Assembly (NCBI RefSeq): GCF_014698335.1
Contig: NZ_JACJSV010000021.1
Location: forward strand, 1 to 57,802
DNA from: Microcystis viridis FACHB-1342
GTDB lineage: Bacteria; Cyanobacteriota; Cyanobacteriia; Cyanobacteriales; Microcystaceae
Reading direction: 5' to 3'
DNA: 57,802 nt
In this document: one piece after another, positions 10,440-19,431 of the stretch
Numbering within the stretch: the first letter of the stretch is position 1
How the letters are laid out: every line of letters starts with the position of its first letter
The notes under the pieces: generated by a model
What the model was told of the DNA's origin: nothing
What the model saw: the letters and a program-made list of their open reading frames with translations, nothing else
Database searches by the model: none
Position numbers and translations under genes: made by a program

Positions 10440-10540
10440 GGGAGTAGATAATTAGATTAATTGAGTAATCGGGTCTTCAGCATATATATTACTAGAAAAG
10501 TGATCAAAAGATCAAGCAAGATTACCTAATCAATGATCAC

Positions 10541-10720
10541 TAAGTAGGTAGGCGTTAAAAATTATCAGATGCCCCCCTTATTAAGGGGAGATCCCCCCGC
10601 CTATCGGCACCCCCCTTATCAAGGGGAGATCCCCCCGCCTATCGGCACCCCCCTTATCAAGGGGGGCAGGGGGGATCGAACCTAAAATCCATTTTTAATT
10701 TAATTATAACCAGCTACTTA
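10541..10720. mobile_element. MITE family A, copy 1 (TAAGTAG ends)
   Basis: The 180-bp element starts TAAGTAGGTAGGCGTTAAAA and ends TTATAACCAGCTACTTA; the outer bases are inverted repeats (TAAGTAG/CTACTTA). The interior holds a tandemly repeated unit of about 37 bases with runs of C and G around CCCTTATCAAGGGG. It shares its ends with elements at 26214-26337 and 48189-48308. It lies between two minus-strand genes. TA-type ends suggest mobilisation by an IS630-like transposase, not present here. Confidence 0.75.
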
Positions 10721-10724
10721 ATTT

Positions 10725-12332
10725 TTAGGGAAGACGACGAGGATTCATGGTTTCTCCTGGGGTAATTTCTGCACTTTTGGAGTGGAGTAAGCGAGTTTGT
10801 TCGAGGATAGTTTCTAAGTCTTCATCCGAGAATTCTTGTACATAGTTTAATTTGACTTCTTCTAGGAAGATAATTAATAACATCTCGATTCTTTCTAGAC
10901 TGTGACGGGATTGTAATTCCCCGGCGAGAGATTGCCCGAAACGTTGGACTAATTGCTGTAATAAACGCTCAAAAACTTCGTCTTCCTGGGTAATCTTGTC
11001 AGCTATATTAACAAAGGATTGATACAATTGACTAGATAGACGATTACTCAAGTCAGTTTTTAACCCTTTCATGCCGGGTAATCGCAATAAGCTCTGATAC
11101 GCAGGAGTTTGACTGAGAATTTTCTCGATATTGTATTTAATTAAAGCTTCTGCTTCCGGTTTAACTTGCGGTAAAACCTTATCAACAGTGCTATTAACTA
11201 CTAACCGAAAAATTTCGATAACTTCATTAGTATCATTGAGATTATTATATCCACCACTAAGGGATTGATCGAGAAATTTCTCCACTTGTCCCCGTCGGAT
11301 ATATTCCTGTATTTGATTAATAATTCTCAGGAATATTATCTCAGTAATATCTTTAGAAATTAGCGCAACTAAGCCTTTAACTGCCTGTTCTTTAATCAAC
11401 CTTAAGTTAATAATTTTAACTTGATCTAGGCGAATAACGGTAGGAATAAATCGCAACCATCTCCAGATAGGAATAAACAGAAAAATATCATACCAACGCC
11501 ATAACATAGCCTCGCGCCAACGCAGGCCTTTATGAGTGCGAGCAATCCACCAAGTTCTCAGCATAAATTCCCAGAAAAAGATGGTGCCAAAGAAAAAATC
11601 GATCGCCTCAAAGTTATCTATCGGTCTCCCATCTTCTCCCAGGGGACGAAAATAATTAGTTTCTATTAAAGGTTGAATTTCTTGATTGAAAAATTTCAAC
11701 TCTTTTTCCCAGCCATTTTGACTGAGATAATCCCAAGTCCAAAACTTCTGAAAGGCTGCTTTTGCGGAAACATTTTCTGTTTTAAAAACCCGCAAGCGCA
11801 TTTTATTTTTAATCTTTTCTAAAGTCCCAGTTTTCTCGGCCGAGGCAAAGGGATTATTATCGACCATATTGACACTATTCTGGCGCAAATTTTCTAAAAT
11901 TTTCTCAATCTCTTGGCGATATTCTCCCAGATTAAACTCTGGGTTAAAGAGTTTTTGATTAATTATTTGATTAAGTTTATTAACTGTATCTAAATATTCA
12001 CTGGTACTGCGATAGGGTTTAATCCCTTTCACCACATCATAATTAGCGATTCCTCTAACAAAGGGAATTTCTAGGGGTTTATCGGGAGGTATTTGTAATT
12101 CTTGAAAGGAAATCGGACCGAGTTTTATTGGTTCATTAAATCTTAATAAAGTTATTTGCAAGCGTCCCTGTAACCAAAAATCTCGCAGGGGAATATAGGT
12201 TAAATCGAAAATAACCAGAATATAATTACATAACACCAACAGGGCCATGCAAGTCTCAAAGAGATTGCGCGGGGAAAAACGACGGTTTCTACTCACGGGG
12301 GTTTTAGTCAAAGTCATTAGCCTAGAAAGCAC
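10725..12332 (-). CDS. Large membrane-anchored protein of unknown function
   Basis: The 535-residue protein has an N-terminal hydrophobic segment near residues 28-46. A second hydrophobic region lies around residues 245-300 ('FFFGTIFFWEFMLRTWW', then 'YDIFLFIPIWRWLRFIP') and is followed by a basic patch. The long C-terminal half is predicted helical and charged. The middle section faintly recalls the S1-S4 region of ion channels ('WRWLRFIPTVIRLDQV'), but no pore signature is visible, so I do not assign transport. I recognise no family by name. Confidence 0.6.
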   Translation of the reverse strand: MLSRLMTLTKTPVSRNRRFSPRNLFETCMALLVLCNYILVIFDLTYIPLRDFWLQGRLQITLLRFNEPIKLGPISFQELQIPPDKPLEIPFVRGIANYDVVKGIKPYRSTSEYLDTVNKLNQIINQKLFNPEFNLGEYRQEIEKILENLRQNSVNMVDNNPFASAEKTGTLEKIKNKMRLRVFKTENVSAKAAFQKFWTWDYLSQNGWEKELKFFNQEIQPLIETNYFRPLGEDGRPIDNFEAIDFFFGTIFFWEFMLRTWWIARTHKGLRWREAMLWRWYDIFLFIPIWRWLRFIPTVIRLDQVKIINLRLIKEQAVKGLVALISKDITEIIFLRIINQIQEYIRRGQVEKFLDQSLSGGYNNLNDTNEVIEIFRLVVNSTVDKVLPQVKPEAEALIKYNIEKILSQTPAYQSLLRLPGMKGLKTDLSNRLSSQLYQSFVNIADKITQEDEVFERLLQQLVQRFGQSLAGELQSRHSLERIEMLLIIFLEEVKLNYVQEFSDEDLETILEQTRLLHSKSAEITPGETMNPRRLP

Positions 12333-12548
12333 ACTTTGACCATGGTAAACCGAAAACGCCTAATTTTTTGGACCCAAAGCGATAGAAGTAGTGAAAAAAG
12401 AGCGGTTAAACTTAGTTCTGCCTCAGCAATTAATAGATGTGGTCTTCTATTCTGTGATAGCATCCTAGCAGATTCAGTTATATCCCAAGTTACGGCGTTT
12501 TTCCTAAAGATGAAGCCTCGTAGCCTCCTAGGGTGTGTTAATAAAGTA

Positions 12549-12578
12549 TTGACAATGTAAATACATCCTGCCTATACT
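12549..12578 (+). promoter_or_regulatory. Sigma70-type promoter for the BrnT/BrnA pair
   Basis: A perfect TTGACA (12549-12554), an 18-base spacer and TATACT (12573-12578) lie just ahead of the toxin gene. The -10 box ends only six bases before ATG 12585, so the transcript would be leaderless or nearly so if that ATG is used. Confidence 0.6.
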
Positions 12579-12584
12579 ACAAGT

Positions 12585-12881
12585 ATGGATGTCTATTTTG
12601 TCCTCAGTGGCATTACTTTTGTTTGGAATGACGAGAAATCTAGGATTAACCCGATCAACCATGACGGTATTACGTTTCAGCAAGCAGCAGAAGTCTTCTT
12701 CGATCCACTGCTGGTTGTTGTTGATGCAAGTCGCAATGATGAGGCACGAGATGCGATCATTGGGTTAGATAGACGGTGGAATCTCCTGTACGTCGTCTAT
12801 ATTGAGCGTGAAAACGACATCATTCGGATCATTTCGGCTCGCAAAGCCACACGCAAGGAACGTGAGTATTATGAAAGTTGA
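12585..12881 (+). CDS. brnT: BrnT-family toxin
   Basis: BrnT is the ribonuclease toxin of a type II toxin-antitoxin pair. The 98-residue protein shows the family pattern: 'FVWNDEKSRINPINHDGITF' at the N terminus, then 'AAEVFFDPL', and 'IIRIISARKATRKEREYYE' at the C terminus. The N terminus is about ten residues longer than many BrnT proteins, and the promoter sits very close to the annotated ATG. It overlaps the downstream antitoxin by 11 bases, toxin first, as is normal for brnTA. Confidence 0.85.
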   Translation: MDVYFVLSGITFVWNDEKSRINPINHDGITFQQAAEVFFDPLLVVVDASRNDEARDAIIGLDRRWNLLYVVYIERENDIIRIISARKATRKEREYYES

Positions 12882-13155
12882 GGCATTAAAAAAACGACTG
12901 GAGAAAAATCGCCCTATGACTACAATCACGATTCGTATTCCCGAAGATGTGATTGAAGATTTAAAGCGGGTTGCACCGTTACTTGGTTTCTCAGGTTATC
13001 AACCTTTGATCCGTGCTTACATTGGACAAGGGCTGCGTGCGGATTTGGAGCGTCTAGAGGGAGATACAATTTCTGCTCTCGTTGCTAGTTTGAAGCGTCA
13101 TGGTGTGAGTGATGAACTGCTGCAAGAAGCGTTGAGTGAAGTTACTCAGGGTTAG
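12871..13155 (+). CDS. brnA: BrnA-like antitoxin
   Basis: The 94-residue partner of BrnT. 'TTITIRIPEDVIEDLKRVA' followed by 'GYQPLIRAYIGQGLRADLER' is a ribbon-helix-helix DNA-binding fold in BrnA style. ATG 12871 lies within the end of brnT; a longer in-frame start at 12802 would sit deep inside the toxin gene and is not preferred. It should neutralise BrnT and repress the shared promoter. Confidence 0.8.
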   Translation: MKVEALKKRLEKNRPMTTITIRIPEDVIEDLKRVAPLLGFSGYQPLIRAYIGQGLRADLERLEGDTISALVASLKRHGVSDELLQEALSEVTQG

Positions 13156-13213
13156 TCTAGGTTTTCAGTTGTAGTGCGATCGCTTGTAGAACATAGAGTT
13201 TTATCTGTCGAGG

Positions 13214-13291
13214 GCGCTTCTTGCGGATAGATTGCTGGAGAGTTTGGAATTCGACACCGATTCAGCGATTGAGTCGATTGAGTTTCTTTAA
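13214..13291 (+). pseudogene. Remnant of an addiction-module antitoxin (TIGR02574-like)
   Basis: The frame reads 'ALLADRLLESLEFDTDSAIE' and stops at TAA 13289-13291. 'LADRLLESL' is the hallmark of the putative addiction module component family, where it follows 'L..EER'. Just upstream, in another frame, 'VLSVEG' supplies the expected preceding residues, so a one- or two-base indel near 13213 seems to have broken the gene. No intact start or partner toxin is visible. Confidence 0.45.
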
Positions 13292-13476
13292 TCTAGCTTT
13301 CCAAGAACTGGACTCAGTTTGGTTCATTTGTTCCCTTGTTTCCGTCTACTTTCTTAGCCTACAATATCTTTTTATCACCCATCAATTTTTCCAGCTTCCC
13401 TCAATTTTCCCAAACGAGTCCCCATGTACTATCCTCAATAAATGACTAAAGATTATTGTCAGGAGTGACTTTAAAA

Positions 13477-14121
13477 ATGCGACCAGATTTGCAAGAACTA
13501 GAAATCACGCTAGGAGAGTTAAAAAGATTAACTGGATTGAATTGGCAGAAATATCAAAAATCAAAAAGAGTATATCTGTTGAGTCCAATAGGGACAATAT
13601 TGTCTTTGCAAATGTATTTATTGGGTATGCTAGGTTCATTTTTTGGAATTGGTGCTTTCGGATTATTGTATCATTCAGGTGACTTTTGGGTTTTTATTTT
13701 ATGCGCTTTACCCTCTATGTTCTTTTTTTGGCTACTTGCAAGGCTTGGCAACGAATATAACAAAACAAATGTTTTTGGTAAAGAAATCAATCAGTATTAT
13801 CAACTTATTTTAAACATTAATACTTTAGATCAATTAGAAGCAGTGGGTAATCCCGTTAAATTAAATGAAAGAGAGAAAGTTTTAGAAGCATTAAGAATTA
13901 ATCGGGAAAATCTAGTTCGAGCTTTACAAACAGAACGAATTTTGAGAGAAAATCCCCAATTTAGACCAGAACAATTTAATATTGATTTAAGTGACTTGAG
14001 ATCCTTACAAGCAACCGAAAAAGCCACAGAATATGGTAGATTTTTAGATGAAGCCTTACAAATTGGTGTTAGCGTACAAACGGAGATGAGAAAACTAGAA
14101 AATAAACGTTTGGGTTTATAG
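13477..14121 (+). CDS. Two-helix membrane protein of unknown function
   Basis: The 214-residue protein has two adjacent hydrophobic helices near residues 38-60 and 65-85 ('MYLLGMLGSFFGIGAFGLLY', 'FWVFILCALPSMFFFWLLA') and a charged, largely helical C-terminal half. ATG 13477, with AGGAG at 13461-13465, is preferred over the in-frame TTG at 13456. AT-rich composition and a position among toxin-antitoxin genes suggest accessory DNA. I do not recognise the family. Confidence 0.6.
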   Translation: MRPDLQELEITLGELKRLTGLNWQKYQKSKRVYLLSPIGTILSLQMYLLGMLGSFFGIGAFGLLYHSGDFWVFILCALPSMFFFWLLARLGNEYNKTNVFGKEINQYYQLILNINTLDQLEAVGNPVKLNEREKVLEALRINRENLVRALQTERILRENPQFRPEQFNIDLSDLRSLQATEKATEYGRFLDEALQIGVSVQTEMRKLENKRLGL

Positions 14122-14239
14122 TCGGCTCTCCATCTTGTATATCTTGTCGGCTGCATTGAGGGTTAAAATTGGTTCCTTCTAATGGTTGCTAGAAATGGGT
14201 TATGATGTTTATGCGTTTAGGGGCTAAAGGAGAAAAATC

Positions 14240-14452
14240 ATGGTACGTTGGTCACTAACCGAATCAGCTTTAGGACAAAAAGGCGCAAAAAAGGGAAGCT
14301 TATCCCAATACGTTGAAGAAGCGGCACAAAGAGCGAGCTTTGAAGAAACCGTGGATTCTGTCCAAGAACGTAACTTGCGTTATTCCGAGGAAGAAATCGA
14401 AGAATCTATCAATGAGGCTATCCGAGAAACTCGTGCTGCGTCTCGTTCTTGA
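14240..14452 (+). CDS. Small antitoxin-like protein preceding a truncated PIN toxin
   Basis: The 70-residue charged protein starts 'MVRWSLTESALGQKGAKKGS' and has a Glu-rich helical C-terminal half, as in antitoxins that wrap PIN toxins. AGGAG lies about ten bases upstream of ATG. The next frame encodes the start of a PIN-domain toxin and overlaps this gene by 20 bases, the usual layout of an antitoxin-toxin pair. The toxin is truncated, so the antitoxin is now orphaned. Confidence 0.6.
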   Translation: MVRWSLTESALGQKGAKKGSLSQYVEEAAQRASFEETVDSVQERNLRYSEEEIEESINEAIRETRAASRS

Positions 14453-14534
14453 TACCAATATTCTAATTTCTGCACTGTTACGCAAAAACACACCGCCTTA
14501 TCTTTTTTATACAGCTTATCCCTACCTAGGATGA
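14433..14534 (+). pseudogene. Truncated PIN-domain (VapC-like) toxin
   Basis: From GTG 14433 the frame reads 'LRLVLDTNILISALLRK' and stops after about 33 residues. LDTNILISAL is the N-terminal catalytic-Asp motif of PIN ribonucleases, which are normally about 130 residues; the rest is missing. The truncation point falls at the 3' end of the convergent uvrC gene. A deletion fusing the locus to uvrC is the simplest explanation. Confidence 0.65.
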
Positions 14535-16399
14535 AAATAATTATAAATTTCCTTAGCTAATTGTTCCCCAATTCCTGTCACCTGTTGCAATTGTTCTAGG
14601 GAAGCTTCGCGAATATAATCCAGAGAATGAAAATGAGCTAATAAATCTTTTTGTCGCTTAAAACCTAAACCCGGTATCTCATCCAGACGGGAACGGCGAC
14701 TTTTTTGCATCCTTTGTTGTCGGTGAAAACTAACAGCAAAGCGATGCGCTTCATCCCTGACTCGACGCAATAATTGCACTCCGGGTTGTTCCTTATCTGT
14801 CTCTAAAGGAGAGGATTCCCCCGGTAAAAAAATCTCCTCTCTCTGTTTAGCTAAACTAACAACTTTTACCTGTTCTAATAAATTCATCTCCCCTAAAACT
14901 GCCACCACTGCCGATAATTGTCCTTTTCCCCCATCAATCATGACCAAATCGGGAAAATCATCACTTTCGGCAATATTATCGGTATTTTCGGCATAACGAC
15001 GGAAACGCCGGCGAATTACTTCTGCTAAACTGGCAAAATCATCGGAATGGCCGATTTTAACCTCGGGATTTTTGATTTTATAGTGACGATAATGTTGATT
15101 AGCGGCCACCCCATCGATAAACACCACTCCCGACGCGACTGCATTAGAACCCTGAATATGAGAAATATCATAACCCTCGATGCGGTGGGGTAGTGCCGGT
15201 AAATCGAGAATTACCGCTAAATCCTGCAAAGACTGTAAATCCCGGTCGGCGCTTCTTTTCGTCTTTTCTAACTCATAAAGAGCGTTTTTCTCGACCATAG
15301 CTAATAAATCCGCTTTACTTTGCCGTTGGGGGACAGTTAACTCGACTTTGCGACCTTTTTTTTCCCTTAACCACCCCGCTAACACCTCACCTTCCGGTAA
15401 TTCGCAGGGTAACAGGATTTCGCTGGGAATTTCCACCCCTTCCACCGATAAATAATGTTCTTCTAGGACTTTTTGCAGGATTTCTCCCTCGTTTGCTGAC
15501 TGACTATCGGCAAAAAATCCCAAACGTCCCACCAAACGACCAGAACGCACTTGGAATAATTGTATGCAACAATGCTGCTCGTCCTTAGCTAAAGCGATCG
15601 CGTCCCGGGATACGGTATCATCAGATAAAGAGACTTTTTGATCGGTATTAAGGGCCTGTAATCCGCGAATTTGATCCCTAATCGTGGCCGCTTGTTCAAA
15701 ATCTAGGTTTTCCGACGCTGCGAGCATCTTTGCCGCTAATTTCTCTAATAATTCCCCCGTCCTTCCCTGAAAAATCATCGCCACTTTCTGCAAGGTTTCC
15801 CGATAATCTTGGGGACTGATTAATTTTTGACAAACCCCCGGACAACGACCGATATCATAATTTAAACAGGGACGGTCTTTAAACAGAGGTTGGGGACGTT
15901 GACGCAGGGGAAAAGTGCGTTTAATTAGGTGTAAAGTGTAGCGCAGCAGCCTAGTATCGACGTAGGGACCATAATAACGGTCTTTTTGGTTATTTATCCT
16001 ACGTTTGCGGGTGATAAAAATGCGCGGGTAGGTTTCCGACCAAGTAATACAAATGTATGGATATTTTTTATCGTCCTTGAGGAGAGTATTAAAATGGGGC
16101 TGATGTTGTTTAATTAGATTAGCTTCCAGGGCCAAGGATTCTGCTTCCGTGTCGGTGACGATAAATTCAATTTCTGTCACCTGTCGCACCATCAAAGCAA
16201 TGCGGGGACTAAGGGGTTGACTGGGACGAAAATAGGAACGGACTCTAGACCGGAGTTTTTTGGATTTACCGATGTAGAGAATTTCGCCATTTTGGTCGCG
16301 CAGGAAGTACACCCCCGGTTCGAGGGGAATTTCCCGAAGACGATTTTCTAGGCGATCGAGGTCTTGGATTAGGGTAGAGTTAAGATTATTCCCGAACAT
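14522..16399 (-). CDS. uvrC: UvrABC excinuclease subunit C
   Basis: UvrC makes both incisions in nucleotide excision repair. The 625-residue protein has an N-terminal GIY-YIG domain ('[20 protein letters not shown]', residues ~25-50), a central UvrB-binding helix pair ('[18 protein letters not shown]'), the RNase H-like domain ('[18 protein letters not shown]', '[12 protein letters not shown]') and C-terminal helix-hairpin-helix motifs ('[13 protein letters not shown]', '[13 protein letters not shown]'). It is full length. Its last codons overlap the truncated PIN toxin on the other strand. Confidence 0.95.
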   Translation of the reverse strand: MFGNNLNSTLIQDLDRLENRLREIPLEPGVYFLRDQNGEILYIGKSKKLRSRVRSYFRPSQPLSPRIALMVRQVTEIEFIVTDTEAESLALEANLIKQHQPHFNTLLKDDKKYPYICITWSETYPRIFITRKRRINNQKDRYYGPYVDTRLLRYTLHLIKRTFPLRQRPQPLFKDRPCLNYDIGRCPGVCQKLISPQDYRETLQKVAMIFQGRTGELLEKLAAKMLAASENLDFEQAATIRDQIRGLQALNTDQKVSLSDDTVSRDAIALAKDEQHCCIQLFQVRSGRLVGRLGFFADSQSANEGEILQKVLEEHYLSVEGVEIPSEILLPCELPEGEVLAGWLREKKGRKVELTVPQRQSKADLLAMVEKNALYELEKTKRSADRDLQSLQDLAVILDLPALPHRIEGYDISHIQGSNAVASGVVFIDGVAANQHYRHYKIKNPEVKIGHSDDFASLAEVIRRRFRRYAENTDNIAESDDFPDLVMIDGGKGQLSAVVAVLGEMNLLEQVKVVSLAKQREEIFLPGESSPLETDKEQPGVQLLRRVRDEAHRFAVSFHRQQRMQKSRRSRLDEIPGLGFKRQKDLLAHFHSLDYIREASLEQLQQVTGIGEQLAKEIYNYFHPR

Positions 16400-16410
16400 C
16401 TTTTTATATT

Positions 16411-16603
16411 AGGGTTTGCGGCAAAAAGTTTGTCTTGGGTGTGGGGTGTGGGGTGTAGGGTGTGGGGTGTAGGGTTTTACCGATTTTCAGGGAAAAAGTC
16501 CAGGAATTTTCCCCCCCATTACTCCAATGGCCGGTACTTTTGGATTGCAAAAAGGTCTAAAAGTCTTATCGAACAATGTTTTTAGATTTATTCAGCAAAC
16601 CCT
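16411..16603. mobile_element. MITE family B, copy 1 (AGGGTT ends)
   Basis: The 193-bp element starts AGGGTTTGCGGCAAAAAGTT and ends TTTATTCAGCAAACCCT, with inverted ends AGGGTTTGC/GCAAACCCT. It contains a GTGTGGGGTGTAGGG minisatellite. ATATT occurs immediately on both sides (16406-16410 and 16604-16608), consistent with a target-site duplication. Related copies lie at 18154, 36354 and 46806. Confidence 0.8.
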
Positions 16604-16611
16604 ATATTAGA

Positions 16612-16645
16612 CAAAAAAATTACGTCAGTGGGTATTAGCTGACGT
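16612..16645 (-). terminator. Rho-independent terminator of the 86-residue protein gene
   Basis: ACGTCAG (16622-16628) and CTGACGT (16639-16645) are perfect arms. On the minus strand the hairpin is followed by a run of T residues (A run at 16613-16619 on the plus strand). It lies just past the minus-strand gene ending at 16680. Confidence 0.65.
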
Positions 16646-16679
16646 TTGGCAAGATATTCGGGGCAAATCTTCACAAAAA

Positions 16680-16940
16680 TTAATAGGCTTCCGATTCGAT
16701 TTGCTTAATCGGGACGAAACACTCTCCGGGGAGAAGAATCGGTTTATTGTTAAAAATCAATTGGCCGCGATGATTGTCGCGGTTAATAGCGACACCGAAA
16801 GGACGTTTACTAACTCGGCTATTGAGGGTACAGTAGATGCGATAAATGCGTCTGGCTGCCCGTAAGACAGTAGGATCTAACAAAATTGGGATTTCCATAT
16901 CGACACGCTGTTGTTCTGTTTTCTCGGATAGGGCCACCAT
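16680..16940 (-). CDS. Small conserved-looking protein downstream of leuB
   Basis: The 86-residue soluble protein has no transmembrane segment. Its central part 'LRAARRIYRIYCTLNSRVSK' is basic and probably helical; the second half looks beta-rich ('GQLIFNNKPILLPGECFVPI'). A clear terminator follows and leuB lies 80 bases upstream on the same strand, which supports a real gene. I do not recognise a family. Confidence 0.6.
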   Translation of the reverse strand: MVALSEKTEQQRVDMEIPILLDPTVLRAARRIYRIYCTLNSRVSKRPFGVAINRDNHRGQLIFNNKPILLPGECFVPIKQIESEAY

Positions 16941-17020
16941 ATCACTCGTCTCCCCACGATTAAATTGAGATATTTATTAAATCAATGGTATATGACGATT
17001 TCCGAATTATGCCACTTTTG

Positions 17021-18106
17021 TTATGATTCTAAAACTTTCAGGATGGCCTGGCCCATAGCTTGGCATCCCACCAAGGTCATACCTTCTGAGAAAATATCTC
17101 CAGTACGATAACCGAGGTCTAAGACTTTTTCTACGGCTTTTTCCAGTGCTGCTGCCGCTAAAGGCTGATTTAGCCCATATTTTAACATCATAGCAGCACT
17201 GAGAATCTGGGCGATCGGATTGGCTTTATCTTGGCCGGCGATATCCGGGGCCGAACCGTGGACGGGTTCAAAAACTCCCACCCCAGCAGTCCCTAAACTA
17301 GCGGAGGGTAACATTCCGATACTACCGGTTAACATGGCCGCTTCATCGGAGAGAATATCACCGAATAAATTGCCCGTGACGATAGTATCAAATTGTTTGG
17401 GGGCCCGGACTAACTGCATGGCTGCGTTATCGACGTAGAGATGGGAAAGTTCCACATCGGGATAATTAGCGGCGATTTTCGTCATCCGGTCGCGCCAGAG
17501 TTGGGAAACATCAAGAACATTAGCTTTATCGACGGAACAGAGTTTCTTGCCGCGTTTTTGGGCAATTTCAAAGGCTACCTTAGCGATGCGGTCCACCTCC
17601 GATTCTAAGTAAACCATGGTATTTACACCGCATTTTTCTCCCGTTTCTGTCTCAAAAATCCCCTTCGGTTGACCGAAATAGACACCCCCGGTCAATTCCC
17701 GGACGACCATGATATCCACTCCCTCGATAATCTCCCGTTTGAGACTAGAAGCGTCGATTAATTGCGGAAAAATGGTGGCAGGACGTAAATTAGCAAAAAG
17801 ACCTAAACCAGATCTTAAGCCTAATAATCCGGTTTCCGGCCTTTGCTGCCGGGGCAAATTATCCCATTTATAACCCCCAATAGCGGCCAGGAGAACAGCA
17901 TCACTATTTTTACAGGCGCTCAGGGTTGCTTCGGGGAGAGGATTGCCGGTTTCATCAATGGCTGCCCCTCCAATTAAAGCGGTTTGGAAGTCAAACTGGA
18001 GGTCAAATTTTTTACCGATGACTTTCAGTATCTCTACGGTGACAGCGAGGATTTCCGGCCCGATGCCATCGCCGGGTAGTAGGGTAATGCGATACTGTTG
18101 CGTCAT
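17021..18106 (-). CDS. leuB: 3-isopropylmalate dehydrogenase
   Basis: Oxidatively decarboxylates 3-isopropylmalate in leucine synthesis using NAD. The 361-residue protein shows '[11 protein letters not shown]' at the start, the substrate-binding arginines in '[13 protein letters not shown]', '[19 protein letters not shown]', '[14 protein letters not shown]', the metal-site '[13 protein letters not shown]' and '[17 protein letters not shown]'. Length is normal. It is followed by a small unknown gene on the same strand and preceded by a MITE. Confidence 0.96.
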   Translation of the reverse strand: MTQQYRITLLPGDGIGPEILAVTVEILKVIGKKFDLQFDFQTALIGGAAIDETGNPLPEATLSACKNSDAVLLAAIGGYKWDNLPRQQRPETGLLGLRSGLGLFANLRPATIFPQLIDASSLKREIIEGVDIMVVRELTGGVYFGQPKGIFETETGEKCGVNTMVYLESEVDRIAKVAFEIAQKRGKKLCSVDKANVLDVSQLWRDRMTKIAANYPDVELSHLYVDNAAMQLVRAPKQFDTIVTGNLFGDILSDEAAMLTGSIGMLPSASLGTAGVGVFEPVHGSAPDIAGQDKANPIAQILSAAMMLKYGLNQPLAAAALEKAVEKVLDLGYRTGDIFSEGMTLVGCQAMGQAILKVLES

Positions 18107-18153
18107 AGTTCTAGAACGGTAAAATAGGTCAGACTCTTGATTATAACATAGTT

Positions 18154-18325
18154 AGGGTTGGCTGAATAAATCTAAAAACCTTGTTGGATAAGGCTTTTAG
18201 ACTTTTTTCCCATCAAAAAGTGCCAGCGATTGCAGTGATTGGGAGGAAAATTCCGGGACTTTTTCCCTGAAAATCGGTAAAATCCTACACCCTACACCCA
18301 GGAAAAACTTTTTGCCGCAAACCCT
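18154..18325. mobile_element. MITE family B, copy 2, opposite orientation to copy 1
   Basis: The 172-bp element starts AGGGTTGGCTGAATAAATCT and ends TTTTTGCCGCAAACCCT, the reverse orientation of the copy at 16411. Its minisatellite is short (two CCTACAC units). AGTT on the left and AATT on the right could be an imperfect target duplication. Copies 1 and 2 form an inverted pair around leuB and its small neighbour. Confidence 0.75.
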
Positions 18326-18353
18326 AATTAAAGGGGCAGTTAATCCCCAATAA

Positions 18354-19427
18354 CTAGACTAATTCCACATGGGAATCGTCCCCAATCATAAAGCGTAAAG
18401 CTTTTGGACGTTGGGGGGCGATTTCTAATTTTGCCCGTCGTCCGATAACACTATCAACTATGCGCTGATGAATGCCAATAATCGTGGCATCTTTGAGAAT
18501 TACACTGTGTTCTATGTCGGCATCAATTAATTTTACTCCATTAGCTATACTGCTGTAGGGACCGATAAAACAATTCTCAATGTGACAATTTTCTCCAATA
18601 ATGACAGGACCGCGAATGGTACTATTAATAATTTTACTACCCTGACCAATTTGTACCCGTCCGATCACCTGACTATTAGCATCAATTTCTCCCTGTAAAG
18701 CGATTTCTAGACTGGTATCGAGGATAATCCGATTTGCTTCTAATAAATCATCTTTTTTACCGGTATCTAACCACCAACCCAGTAGTTTATTGGCTTCTAC
18801 TGCTTTATTTTGATTGATTAATTCTTGGATAGCGTCGGTAATTTCTAACTCACCCCGGCCCGAAGGTTGAATAGATGCGATCGCTTGGTGAATGGTGGGG
18901 GCAAAAAAATAAATCCCCACCAAAGCTAAATTTGAGGGGGGTTCTTTGGGTTTTTCGACTAAGTATAAAACTTTGCCGGTTTCATCTACTTTTGCCACCC
19001 CAAAAGCACTAGGATTAGAGACTTTTCGCAATAGAATTAAAGCATCAAGGGACTGTTTTTGGAAAGAGTCTAAAAAGGGCGATAAATCATCCTCGATTAG
19101 GTTATCACCCAAGTACATAATAAAGGGGGAATCTCCTAGGAAAGATTGGGCAGTTTTAACCGCGTGAGCTAATCCTGCCGGTTGATCTTGGCGAATATAA
19201 GTTATCTTAGCGCCAAACTGTTCACCATTGCCCGTGGTCTGACGAATTTCTTCCCCAGTTTCGGGACTGATAATAATGCCAATATCGGTAATTCCTGCGG
19301 CCACAATTGATTCGATTCCATACCATAAAATCGGTTTATTGGCCACGGGAACTAACTGTTTTGCCCCGGTATAAGTTAGGGGACGTAACCTCGTACCTTT
19401 ACCACCAGATAAAATTAGTGCTTTCAT
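18354..19427 (-). CDS. rfbA: Glucose-1-phosphate thymidylyltransferase, long form
   Basis: Makes dTDP-glucose from glucose-1-phosphate and dTTP, the first step toward dTDP-L-rhamnose. The nucleotidyltransferase signature 'LILSGGKGTRLRPLTYTGAK' and 'YLGDNLIEDD' lie in the N-terminal domain. The C-terminal 110 residues contain hexapeptide-repeat beta-helix turns ('VIGENCHIENCFIGPYSSIA'), making this the ~355-residue long form rather than the ~290-residue RmlA. It ends the rfbC-rfbD-rfbA unit, with a four-base gap to rfbD. rfbB (4,6-dehydratase) is absent from the window. Confidence 0.92.
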   Translation of the reverse strand: MKALILSGGKGTRLRPLTYTGAKQLVPVANKPILWYGIESIVAAGITDIGIIISPETGEEIRQTTGNGEQFGAKITYIRQDQPAGLAHAVKTAQSFLGDSPFIMYLGDNLIEDDLSPFLDSFQKQSLDALILLRKVSNPSAFGVAKVDETGKVLYLVEKPKEPPSNLALVGIYFFAPTIHQAIASIQPSGRGELEITDAIQELINQNKAVEANKLLGWWLDTGKKDDLLEANRIILDTSLEIALQGEIDANSQVIGRVQIGQGSKIINSTIRGPVIIGENCHIENCFIGPYSSIANGVKLIDADIEHSVILKDATIIGIHQRIVDSVIGRRAKLEIAPQRPKALRFMIGDDSHVELV

Positions 19428-19431
19428 AGTT

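Noticed and set aside
10725-12332. Ion channel assignment for the 535-residue membrane protein
   Set aside because: An Arg-rich helix recalls voltage sensors, but there is no pore or selectivity-filter sequence.
12336-12560. 74-residue open frame after the large membrane protein gene
   Set aside because: Low-complexity content without motif, no ribosome site and divergent promoter sequence within it; probably chance.
13221-13445. 74-residue open frame
   Set aside because: It reads the decayed antitoxin in the wrong frame and then AT-rich spacer; the meaningful frame is the remnant at 13214-13291.
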